A stretch of DNA of 64,000 nt from assembly GCF_050947875.1 (NCBI RefSeq), contig NC_134573.1:38123615-38187614 (forward strand), in the 5' to 3' direction. The notes beneath the pieces were generated by a model. It was not told the origin of the DNA. It saw only the letters and a program-made list of their open reading frames with translations, and did no database searches. This DNA is from Dermacentor variabilis. Lineage: Eukaryota; Arthropoda; Arachnida; Ixodida; Ixodidae. This document shows positions 41,879-51,378 of the stretch, piece by piece (positions within the stretch are counted from its first letter, which is position 1; each line of letters starts with the position of its first letter). Both the position numbers and the translations under genes were made by a program.

Positions 41879-42341
41879 AAACACCCTCACTAACACATTC
41901 CAATGTCCCAGACGCCTGTATACCTTTTTCGATGCCTCAGCCACGCAGGGTATCGCCATTTCTGTATACCGCCGTAACGACACCTACGTTGAACTACTGG
42001 GGCTAACGTCCCTTGAAAGACCATGGCGCTACCTTCCAGTTACCCCATGCATAGCACCCCAGACTCATTGTCGCCATCTTAACTCCCTCAAAATTACTCG
42101 ACGCATTGGCTGCTGCGCTTCTAAAGTCACTCTTTCAACTGATGTCTTTTTTCGGCCTTTCTTGTTACTCGCGCACTGACCGCCTGACCGACTCTTCTAA
42201 AGCCACAAAGGCATGCCGCCAACGACACCCCTGAATGCTCCAAAACCTCTCGCTTCCCCAACACCCTCCCATCTTCCTCTTTTTCTTCTCTTGTTCTTTC
42301 TTTCCCTCTTGGTGTCCCCCCTTTTGCCCTTTTTTTCCTAT

Positions 42342-42625
42342 CCTTTGCTTTCTTTTCTTTTCTCGCCGCCTTCCCACTCTCCCGCCCTTGTCCCGTCATC
42401 ATGGGAACCACGCTCGCAGACGTCAGGTACAGCGCTCATTCTGTGGGAAGTCTGTCCCTTTACAACCAGCCGCCACCAACAACAACCGCACGTAACGTCA
42501 CTGCACTAACCCTTTAAAACTACCATGCCGAGGATAACGAGGCCGCATTTTACGAAGATAGGTCCTCCTATCGAAACGTTGGCAAGCCTTTCTGAGGCAC
42601 TTTATTCCTGTTAATAACCTTTATA
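42342..42625 (-). repeat. Right inverted terminal repeat of the Penelope-like element
   Basis: This is the reverse-complement partner of 39404-39685. Its inner end is CT-rich (the complement of the AGAAAAGAAAG end on the left). Confidence 0.85.
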
Positions 42626-43451
42626 TAGAATTATAACAGTAATTTCGGCAATATTTACATTATTCGATTTCTTAAATTTTGGTGGTATGAATGAATACGG
42701 CCGGAATATTCATGGTGCAGTACCCTTCTCATAGAGCAGGTACGAACGCTTACGCTTTCTTGGCGCAAATCAATTTGAAGAGCTTAAGTGAATGTTCCCA
42801 ACCATTCACTTCTGATTAGAGAATGGACTCTTCTACATTACACAAGAAGCACCTCAGTGTTACAGTGCATCACACAAACTGTGCGAGAACACTGTGCGCG
42901 CTCCCGATTGAATATTTGAGCGATGGCGGCGTCAAGCCACGGTTTCATGGCATTATCAGGAATAAAAACAGCTGCCTGAAGAAAACGTTGAATAATATTT
43001 TGAGTACATTGTAACAGACGGAGCAGCGCGAACATGTGCGTTAGAATAAAAATTACTCAAGTATTGGGGATAAGTGGTTCGCGGCATATATTTTGGCTCT
43101 CCGTTGTTAACATATAAAAAAAAGATACCGCGATTGTGTGACAAATAATGCTGAGACACGTATACAGTCAAGTGAAGTATTACCTCCGACATAGTGCCCG
43201 TGGGCCGAGCAGCCTCAAAGATCACGGCTGCAATGGCACCCGAAATATTGGTTTGTTAAGGCCAAAGCCTGAAGGGGTTTGCTGCATGGCTCATACCCGA
43301 AAAAGTGGCGTCTAGTCCAGTGATATAAAAAAGGAAAGCAGTGATACAAAAAATGTACACGAGGGGCACAAAACATATCAGCAGCAATGGATCATTCCTT
43401 ATAAAAAATATTAATCAGGAGTAGCTCGCGCCCCCATGAGCAAACAAAGCT

Positions 43452-43611
43452 GCAATGGTTGAATATGAATGAAAAAATAAATGAAAGAAAGAACATAAGA
43501 AAAAAATAAAGGAAAGGGCGAAAGAAAGAAAGAACGAAAGAGAGACTGAATGAAAGAAAGCAAGAGAAAAAGACCGAAAGAGAGAGAGAGAAAGAAAGAA
43601 TTAAATAAACT
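43452..43611. repeat. Polypurine (GAAA/GA) low-complexity tract
   Basis: About 160 bp built from AAAGAAAG, GAAAGAGAGA and AAATGAAAG, nearly free of pyrimidines except scattered T and C. Tracts of this kind can form non-B DNA; nothing else is visible here. Confidence 0.8.
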
Positions 43612-45466
43612 TCTGGTCATTTCCTCCTTCTTTTCGCTCGCAGATGTCATTAAAGAGGTCGACCTACAGTGCAGTACGTTTACTCACACTGTAGCTCGTT
43701 ATGCCTTGCAAGGAGTCTAACCACTGCGATCGAATAACCCAATGCATTACCACTTGTGCAGAAGGGTTTCACATTCACGTCGTACTGCAATGTATCATGG
43801 CGCCGATATTTTTATTTACCATTAATTGGAACGATGTTCACCTGTACAATTGTCGATATGTGATTGCCCCATTGCAGTGTTGGGGCCCCTTCGAGCATGT
43901 TTGAGGTGATATTTAAATCGGCTGTACTGCATTTTTTTGAAATTTCCCGATGACCTTCGTCAGCGTCTAACCACTGTTACAATGTTGTCGTTTGGCGCAA
44001 GACGCGGCTGCATGTAGACTAAATTTCCAGAATGTTGGCGCATATTTTATAGCGAAAGATTATGATCTACTCAGAATGCGCCTGTGAAGCGAATACTTGC
44101 CTACATTCGCCGGTCAAACGCGAGCGCCAGCGATTGCGCTAGAATTTACGATGGTTTATGTCTGATTAAACAACGCGTCTACCTCCAGATGAGTTTCCGA
44201 CCATGGATGACAATTCGCGTCGCTGGCGTTGTGCTTAGCGTGTTACTTCTTTTTGAGGGCAGAAGTGTGTGAAATATGGAGCTAGATTCGGGACGCACAG
44301 TTCTCGAACTTTGTTCTTGACCATCACTTCTACATCACAGTAAAGGCGTGCTACATTTTCATTCAGTGAATACGGGTAAAAGGAATGTAGCATTTTGTTC
44401 AGCTTGCTTTTACTCTTCCAACACAATCTTTTAGAAATCACAACCAAATTTTACCTCTAATAGGTTTAAAAATGAAGTAACTAGGACATTAGCACGTTGA
44501 CTTAAAGAAAAACAATTTTATTGCTTATTATTCAGATTTCACCGGAAAGCAGAAAAGGGAAATTTCACAAAAATATCCTTAGCGGATTTGAAAGGTTGTT
44601 CGCTTCAAAAGAATTCATTTGAGCTCCTCCTTCGCACGCTCATAACAACTACAGAAAAAAGAGGAAATAAGTTAATAAAAATTATCGCCCATGCCCACCG
44701 TACAGATGGTTCACCAGCGAAGCTAAAATATGCAGCCCCGTTGTTTATCGCTTGCTTAATTCCGACGGCTTACTAAATTATTTTTCAATTATTGGCTATG
44801 TCTTTGTGTTTCTTAATGAGGTTACGCATATGTTTGCTGTGGGTTTATGACATTGCTTACTTGAAAGGCCACACATTGCGCTTCGCATAATCACCACCAT
44901 AGAGGGGTGCATTGAGCGGTTGAATGTGTTAACGCAGCTATTTTATCAAAGTCTTCCTGAAGTCCGTTACGCATTTGTGTTTTGTACTGCCTCAATCCTA
45001 GTGCATATGACTCGGTTATGCACTGCAGTTATCAAGTGACACACCGTGGCCCAATATCTCATGTATATAGAGAGAGGGACACATTTTTTAACCTATTGTG
45101 AAGTCGGAGAGAGACTGGTGCACGCACGCTCTGCTGCGAGGGAGCAACGACGTCCCTATCGGAGTAGCAGCTTCGCTTTAAAAAAAGATAAGAATAGTGA
45201 AGGGGTAGCCAGAGGGGACACCTTCTAAGACGAATGACCGCTATCATTTGCAAGTGTTTGTATACATTGTGCAGCCGTTTTCGAGAAGCTCAGTTTGTCT
45301 TTGTGGCCTTGAACATTTACTAGTGCTTAGGACAAGTTCCAAGGACATTGGATAAGTTTTGGCACGAGACATTCTCACGTCTTATTATGCTGGCGTTTCC
45401 ACACAGTAAACTCAGTCCTGAAGGAACGCGAACCATAACGAGCTGCAGAGTTGTTGAGTAAGGCGA

Positions 45467-45505
45467 GAAACGCTATTCGAAACTGTCCGTTCAGAATAGC
45501 GTTTC
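45467..45505. repeat. Perfect inverted repeat, 12-bp arms, 15-nt loop
   Basis: GAAACGCTATTC (45467-45478) and its reverse complement (45494-45505) are separated by 15 bases in unassigned sequence. Confidence 0.8.
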
Positions 45506-45892
45506 AGTGAAACCATGTTTCTATAATTTCCGCAATCGCATGACTCAACAGTATGACCTGTTTCCTAAGGTGTAAGTTGTCACGGCATTAGAGTTGTAAT
45601 TCACAGCCCTTGCCGCTAAGAAATACGCAGAGGTATGGCTGATGAAGTATTTGACAAGAATGGTATTCAAGAAGCGTTCATTACCATGAACTGTGGGTGA
45701 CTATTCCACTGCAAAGGGCTGATGCTGGCCGATGAATGAAATCATTTGCTTGCCACATCACACATTTATATTGGAATTCAAGTGGTCTCCCCAACGCCCG
45801 ATGTGCTCTCTCGACCCTTAAATGTTACTGCGGCTGCTACCTGGACTCTTCTCGTTTTTTCTCTTTATGTCCCCTGCCCCTTTACCAATGTG

Positions 45893-46036
45893 CTAAGACG
45901 TGCTTCCTCCGAAGTTCGGTAGTGCCTGTATCGACGCAAGCAAGATGGCGAAAGATCATTATTTTCTTTCAACCAGGGTTGCCAGCAGAGAGCGGTGCAT
46001 GCAGCTTTGCCCGACTATATATATGCATACGATACA
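45893..46036 (-). repeat. Possible 3' LTR of family C Gypsy
   Basis: On the minus strand a purine run (GGGGGAAGA, plus 46037-46045) is followed by TGTATCGTATGCATATATAT, a plausible LTR start with a TATA-like stretch. A possible end is GTCTTAGCACA near 45893. There is no second copy in the window to prove it, so the boundaries are guesses. Confidence 0.35.
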
Positions 46037-46271
46037 TCTTCCCCCATTTGCCACCAATAATAAGAATTCATGATTCGCGAAGTCACAGCCACACACCCCG
46101 TACACTCGTCACAGAGATGTCGGAAGGACCACTTATTGAGACATAAATCTTTCTACTTCTCTAAACTACATCGCTGTGCACAACAGCGTCAGTGCCAGGT
46201 GAGCTGGCGGAAGTTATCGTCGTAGTACAGCCTTCCTGTGGTCCTTGTGTGTTCGGCTCATCTACGTTCTC

Positions 46272-47000
46272 CTACCATGCCAGGGGAAGGTGACTGCACA
46301 GCAGAAGCCTGTTTTTGAAGTAGTGAAACTGTAGATGGTCAACCCGATGAGCAGTGGCGCATCGCTTGTATCTGTGATCTGCATTCCTCGCTTTGACAAC
46401 AGACATCCTCGCTTTGTTTTGTTTGGCTTCTATACATCTTGATTTCCATTCGCTGCGAAGTCCGGTAACCATGCTCTCAGGCAGCGTTTCATGAGAAGCT
46501 CACTCGGGCACTTTCCGTCTTCAATAGGAGTGACTTTGTAGCCTGGCAAGGCCAACCAGAAGCATTCTTTTCCGCTCGATGTCTTTCGTAGTAACCGCTT
46601 AGCAATTTGCATGCCTTTCTCTGCCAGGCCATTTGACCGAGGAAATCATGGACTGGATGTTGTGTGATGTAATTCAAATGCGTTTGCGAATGATCCGATT
46701 TCATAGGAAGCAAATTGCAGACCATTGTCAGTAACAACCTCTAATGGAATGTCATATCTGCTAAACATGCTGCCGAACACATTCACAACTTTCCGGGCGT
46801 TAGTGCGTCGCAGATGCTCAACTTCTAGGAAGTTTGACAATGGGTCATACGCCACAAGGTAGCGCTGCCTGTTCAATTGTCAGAGGTCTACTCCCACACA
46901 TCTCACGGTCGTACTGATGCTTCGCGCTGCAAAATTGGCCCGCACACATGATGAAATGGGAAGGTCTTGCACACGCTGCATGACCTCATTAATATTTCTT
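46272..47000 (-). pseudogene. Gypsy family C integrase
   Basis: On the minus strand the catalytic core reads RQRYLVAYDPLSNFLEVEHL (first D), IPLEVVTDNGLQFASYEIGS (second D) and FPRSNGLAEKGMQIAKRLLR (catalytic E, in a different frame). All three acidic residues survive although a frameshift lies between the second and third. GYKVTPIEDGKCPSELLMKR then follows. The C-terminus after 46430 is shifted again. The sequence type (NGLAEKG) is that of K02A2.6/Mag-like Gypsy integrases. The N-terminal zinc finger lies about 46900-47000 and is degraded. Confidence 0.82.
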
Positions 47001-47332
47001 TATCACTGGTCAGACCAGGCCTGAAAACCAGTGCCCGGGCTCTAGCTTTGCACTTGTTGAGGATTAAGTGACCTTCGTGAATCCGCTATAGAATTTCCTG
47101 TCTTCATTCTAATTGAATTACCACTTTAGTGCCCTTAAAGAGCTGTCCATTTACCTTCTACAGCTCTGCTTCAAACGAGTTAAAGGGGCCTTTTATAGGA
47201 ATGCCGGCTTTCACACATTCCATGACGTTTTGCAGCTCCGCGGGTCTTCTACCGTAGTTTTGACCAATCAATGAACTGCGTGCTCGCTGACTAGGCTTTG
47301 TTGGATGGTAAGTGCGTGAAGGTCTGCGTCAG

Positions 47333-47735
47333 CTAAGCCAGCTTAGATTTGAGCCCTCCTGTTGCGAGGGAATGACCTCGCAACAGGAGGACAATAACTT
47401 TTCCGGGTACATATTGCAAGACGTTATCATACACTCTAAGGCGCAAGAAAAACCGCTGCAGCCTTGGTAACATGTCTCCAATTGCTTTAGCAGAGATGGC
47501 AATGAGCTGTATGAGGTCCCTTTCTGAGAAACCGACGATATGTGAAGTCGTGAAATTTCTCAAACCCGAAAACGAGTCCGTTCATTTTCAATCTGTGAGT
47601 AGCGTGTCGCAGCTTCTGACAGTACTGTGGAGACGTACGCTACCGGGCGCCAGCCGTCATTAGGCTTTTGCAGTAAAATTGCCCCACATCGTGCGAGATG
47701 CATCGGTTGAGAACTTTGTATCTCTTGATCCGTCA
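47333..47735 (-). pseudogene. Gypsy family C RNase H
   Basis: The best-preserved end reads LPRLQRFFLRLRVYDNVLQY then VPGKVIVLLLRGHSLATGG (47475-47350). Relatives usually show VIVLADMLSR before SLATGG here. The ADMLSR block is replaced by one arm of the perfect inverted repeat at 47355-47390, which copies the SLATGG codons in reverse. The earlier part (47735-47570) is very decayed, and the catalytic D of the first motif was not found. Confidence 0.7.
47355..47390. repeat. Perfect inverted repeat, 15-bp arms, 6-nt loop, inside RNase H
   Basis: CCTCCTGTTGCGAGG (47355-47369), GAATGA, then its exact reverse complement (47376-47390). On the minus strand, the arm at lower coordinates codes for the conserved LATGG residues. 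The other arm stands where unrelated conserved residues should be. Confidence 0.9.
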
Positions 47736-47738
47736 GAA

Positions 47739-48008
47739 TTAAATGGCCAAGAGTGGTGCTTTAGTCAGATGTTCCTTGAGTTTTCGCCATTCTTGCTGGA
47801 AAGGATTTGACCATTCAAAGATAATGTCGCTCTTGATCAGTGAACACAGCAATGCAGTCCTACCTGACAAGTTATGGACGCGCTTCCAAAAATAACTCAA
47901 GCCTAGAAACGTGAGGACAGCTGTTTTTCCTTCTGGCGGGGGAAAACCTTTAACCACCGCTACTAGCTCGTCACATGGCCTTATGCCACTTTTACCATAG
48001 AGAAACAA
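47739..48008 (-). pseudogene. Gypsy family C RT thumb/connection
   Basis: The 90-codon minus-strand piece reads SGIRPCDELVAVVKGFPPPE, GKTAVLTFLGLSYFWKRVHN, LSGRTALLCSLIKSDIIFEW and QQEWRKLKEHLTKAPLLAI. This is the standard RT-RNase H junction of Gypsy elements (G-I-x-P...FLGLxxYYRRF...L...PVL). The RT palm upstream is missing: sequence beyond 48010 no longer matches, so the element is truncated there. Confidence 0.82.
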
Positions 48009-48009
48009 A

Positions 48010-49247
48010 TAGGTAAAGAGCGGACACTCGCGTAGGGCCCTGCGGCCGAGTTACTGTACTGCCGCAAGCACCCAGAGCGGCTGGTCAGACCGCTAATTTG
48101 GGCCTCCGAGATTTTAAACTCGTTGTTAACACTGTTTTGGTTTCGGTTTCGATAGCAATGCTTTCGATTCTGGTTTACCTTTGGCTCCAAAACTTTTCAA
48201 CTACTTCTTCTGTAGTGGAGCACATAAGCTTTGACATTTACGTTTTAAGCATGCCGTACAAATAGGCGTCATAAACTTGCGCATGTCAACCGTTTTACAG
48301 GAAAAGCCGCCTAGTACCTTGAAGAACCAGCCAGGCTGCATGAGCTCCTGCAGATTACAAAAATAATGTGATCAAAGTTCTCTGTACTGCAATTGTTTTG
48401 CCGTTTCTGAGCCACATTTCTGAGTTGCGCACAATATGAAGCAGCGGTTCCACACAAAACAGTTTATTTTTTCAGTTTACATAGGGAATTGTACAGACGG
48501 ACTACTGGACACTTGATAAAAACGGACACACACAGATACAAACTACACGAAGAATATTTGAGCCATGACAAGCAACATGTCAAGTAAAAGTGGCACTTAC
48601 GCACCAAGCCAGGTGTATACAACGTGTATTTGCAGTGATGTAAAGATCATTCACAAAAGATCCGAAATGCGCATTACACTGATCGAGTCGCGCCAAATAA
48701 AACTTTTGTGTGTGGGTGTGGGTGGGCAAGCGATAACAAACTCTGTGTTTTATACGGAAGGTCTTGGGAGTGACTTTTGGAAAATTAGGCGTTGACAGTA
48801 ATGCAAATGCTCTTCCGGAAGAGGTTTTTGAATATATCTTTAGTTCCAACAGATTGGGGGAGACAGGGAAAAAAAGCTGCAAGTGCAGCTTGAAAAAACA
48901 CCCTGCCCCCTATGATCACAAGACCTTGACAGCGCGGAGCTGCCGCGTGTTTTTAACAATACAAAACTACACAGTTTTCCAAGAATGCATGAGAAGCATT
49001 AAGTGGGAAAAGTGGGTAGTTGAGTTTAAAGAAGTTACACAACTTTTCACGCATGACAGAGGGAAAAAAATACATGTACACATGTATATGTAATATAAAT
49101 GTCAACAAGAAGCTGCACACTCAACTAATCTGCATTTCTGAAGAAGACGACGAAGTGATCCTGTTGCTCAGTGTTTGTTCTCCGTCACCAGTATTTTGTG
49201 GTAATTCTCGCTTTCTTCCGGGGAACGCTGTTCCCAGCCCGACGGGA
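48010..49247. other. Unassigned stretch, then probable 5' UTR of I-like copy 2
   Basis: 48010-49000 matches nothing I recognise. The 200-250 bp before the ATG at 49248 stay open in the ORF1 frame but lack similarity to copy 1. I take them as 5' UTR, not coding. Confidence 0.4.
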
Positions 49248-50584
49248 ATGGAAGTGGAACCACCCGCACTCCCACCTGATGTAGCGGCGCCCGCGTCGGC
49301 AACCTCAAGGAAGCGGAACAGCCTCTCGAGCGACAGCGAGGCTACCCTGATAGACTCGACCGAGAGATACGACAGCTCCGACGACGACTACGTGACTGTC
49401 CTGAGTCAGACAGCAAAGCGGCGGATGCTTAGGGCCTCTGTGGACACATCTACTATGAGGACTCCGCAGAGTTCGCCGAAGTACACCATCCTTTTCTTAC
49501 CTGTGCTACCCTCCGACAACATGAGGTTCCTCAACAGGCAAGTTGCATCGGTTGAACTCGAGAGACTGTTGCCAAATGGCATTGAGGACGTACGAGTCAA
49601 CCCTCGGAAGAATATTGTCGCGGTAGACGTCGCCCAAGCGTCGGCGTTAGATTCTCTGCGAGCTGTCACTGTTCTCGGTGGCATGAACGTCCGTACCATC
49701 ATCCCGATGGGAAAAGAAACTACTACAGGCGTCATATATGACATTGATGCGGCCATCTCAGGCGAGGATTTACCACTTTTGATAAAGCCTGCCAATCATG
49801 GGACCCACATACTACAGGTGGCCCGTCTCGGAACTTCCAGATGCGTGAAAATTGTCTTTAAAGGTGACTGCCTTCCATCGCATGTGAAGGTAGGTCATTT
49901 TCGACATGCTATCCGGCCCTTTGTTCCCAAGCCGCTTCAGTGCAGAAACTGTCAGAAATTCGGCCACGTGAGCGCCGTCTGTGGAAAGTCTGCTATATGT
50001 TCCCGCTGTGCAGCGCAACACTCTGCAGGCAACTGCCAGGCAAAAACTTATAAGTGTCCGAACTGTCAAGGGCCCCACGATGCCTCATCAAAGGAATGTC
50101 CTAGAGTTAAGCGAGAACTCTCCATATTGAAGAAAATGGTGAGGGACCGGTCGACACATCGTGAAGCAGCTGCTGACGTCAGGCGACGTCGTTCTCGTCG
50201 CAGACGCTCATCAAGGAATTCTGCTCTCCGCACAAAGAATACGCGTGCCGCACAGCCTCTTGCTGTTGAATCTGCTCCAACCTCAGTGCAGAATGTTTCC
50301 AAACCATGTATAGACAACGGAGCATCTGAAAAGAATGCCGTGGATGAAGAATGGCCACCACTGCCAAGGATAAGCCCTGTGGAAAAACCCCAACAAGGAA
50401 AGACACCACAATGCTCACCCCTCACCCAGATGAGCTGACAGAGCATGACCGCCGAATTGCAACAATGCTCAAGTCTTTGATAAATACGATTCGCACGCTT
50501 GTGGGCAACTCGAATACGCCAACAGCTCGAAGCGCACTGCAAGTGTTGGATGCCCTGAGCCCAGTGCTTGCAAATCTTGCATAA
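49248..50584 (+). CDS. ORF1 (gag-like, three CCHC knuckles) of I-like copy 2, one frameshift
   Basis: ORF1 coats the element RNA. I start it at the ATG at 49248 (MEVEPPALPPDVAAPASATS), because copy 1 has an equivalent start (MEKESHTRPS) and upstream residues are not conserved. A Ser/Asp-rich N-terminus is followed by a conserved domain (KETTTGVIYDIDAAISGEDL, CVKIVFKGDCLPSHVKVGHF). Three knuckles come at about residues 231-285: CRNCQKFGHVSAVC, CSRCAAQHSAGNC and CPNCQGPHDASSKEC. Next is a basic RRRRSRRRRSS-like segment. The frame stops at 50438, but the neighbouring frame continues HPDELTEHDRRIATMLKSLI and TARSALQVLDALSPVLANLA to 50584, matching copy 1. A single-base indel near 50405 therefore truncates the C-terminal 50 residues. 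Confidence 0.9.
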
Positions 50585-50589
50585 GCACA

Positions 50590-51378
50590 ATGGCTCTTCC
50601 ACTGCCTTCCCTCCGTGATGAAGTGCGTAGCGCGACGATTTTCCAGTGGAATGCCAGAGGACTTAAATCACGGATATCATGTTTCCGCCAATACGTTTTC
50701 ACGAACCGATTTCCTGTAGTGGTAATATGTGAACCGAACGTGTCAAAAGCGCTAAGACTCTCTGGATACGAAGCCTTTATGACGTCGACGTGCGGGCAAT
50801 CCAGCAAAGTAATTGTTTACATCCGTACAGAACTGACTTACATTCCCCACTCGGTGCAGCCTCATGATGGAAACCAATTCGTGTGTCTCCACATTACAAA
50901 GAATAAAGTGGCCTTCACCCTTAGCGCCGCCTACATATACCCATATAGTCGGTTCGACGGCGACCGATTGCGAGACATCCTGACGGCGACTACTGGACCC
51001 TGGACTATCACGGGGGACTTTAATGCTCATCACTTGGCTTGGGGAAGCTCCAGAATAGATTCGAGGGACCGGAAACTTGTGGAATTTGCTTCCGACCATG
51101 AACTTAGCATTATGAACGATGACAGTCCGACGTACTTGCGTGGTTCGAACTATAGCAGTTACTTAGACTTGAACTTGGTGTCACGGCACCTTGGTCAAAA
51201 TGTTAGATGGTTCTCTGACATCGAGACTCATGGTAGTGACCATATTCCAACCTACTTAAGTATCACTGGATTTGGAAGCTTCTCCTCTTGTACTTCCCGA
51301 CAAGCATATATAAGGTGGTCAACGTATAAAGACAAAGGTGGAAGAGGCATGCAAAGAAGGATTTACCGGCACCATTGA
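50590..51378 (+). CDS. ORF2 AP endonuclease domain of I-like copy 2
   Basis: This domain nicks target DNA to prime reverse transcription. From the ATG at 50590, six bases after the inferred ORF1 end, the motifs are FQWNARGLKSRIS (N21), VVVICEPN (E48), WTITGDFNAHHLAWGSS (D144, N146), SSYLDLNLVS and ETHGSDHIPTYLSI (S-D-H near residue 217). All catalytic positions of the EEP fold are filled. The frame leaves the ORF2 track near 51330: an extra base in GACAAAGGTGG gives KGGRGMQRR where the other frame gives KVEEACKEGF. As it stands the protein ends at 51378 without the RT. Translation of ORF2 may normally rely on reinitiation after ORF1, since the two ORFs nearly abut. Confidence 0.9.
   Translation: MALPLPSLRDEVRSATIFQWNARGLKSRISCFRQYVFTNRFPVVVICEPNVSKALRLSGYEAFMTSTCGQSSKVIVYIRTELTYIPHSVQPHDGNQFVCLHITKNKVAFTLSAAYIYPYSRFDGDRLRDILTATTGPWTITGDFNAHHLAWGSSRIDSRDRKLVEFASDHELSIMNDDSPTYLRGSNYSSYLDLNLVSRHLGQNVRWFSDIETHGSDHIPTYLSITGFGSFSSCTSRQAYIRWSTYKDKGGRGMQRRIYRHH

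Larger units (their letters stand above)
39404..42625 (+). mobile_element. Penelope-like element bounded by long inverted repeats
   Basis: The 3.2-kb unit encodes an RT followed by a GIY-YIG nuclease, the Penelope signature. It is bounded by roughly 285-bp inverted repeats (39404-39685 and 42342-42625) that start TATAAAGGTTA at both outer ends. Penelope-like elements are known to carry LTR-like repeats in direct or inverted orientation, so the arrangement is plausible for one insertion event. Frameshifts and a lost RT aspartate show that it is dead. Confidence 0.82.
42626..45890. other. Unassigned 3.3-kb stretch
   Basis: No protein or known element was recognised on either strand. Two features stand out: a purine-only tract at 43452-43611 and a perfect inverted repeat at 45467-45505. 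Confidence 0.4.

Noticed and set aside
42127..42509. Charged or Pro/Phe-rich open frames on both strands
   Set aside because: They lie in the CT/GA-rich inner end of the right Penelope inverted repeat and have no protein similarity.
3391..47390. CRISPR array or terminator hairpins
   Set aside because: The inverted repeats are single, unrelated in sequence and far apart, with no regular spacers; the genome is eukaryotic.
46272..48010. BEL/Pao-type pol
   Set aside because: The NGLAEKG integrase motif and the RT-RNase H junction are of Gypsy (K02A2.6/Mag-like) type.
49020..49247. N-terminal extension of ORF1 upstream of 49248
   Set aside because: It is open but not conserved in copy 1, which starts at the equivalent of 49248.
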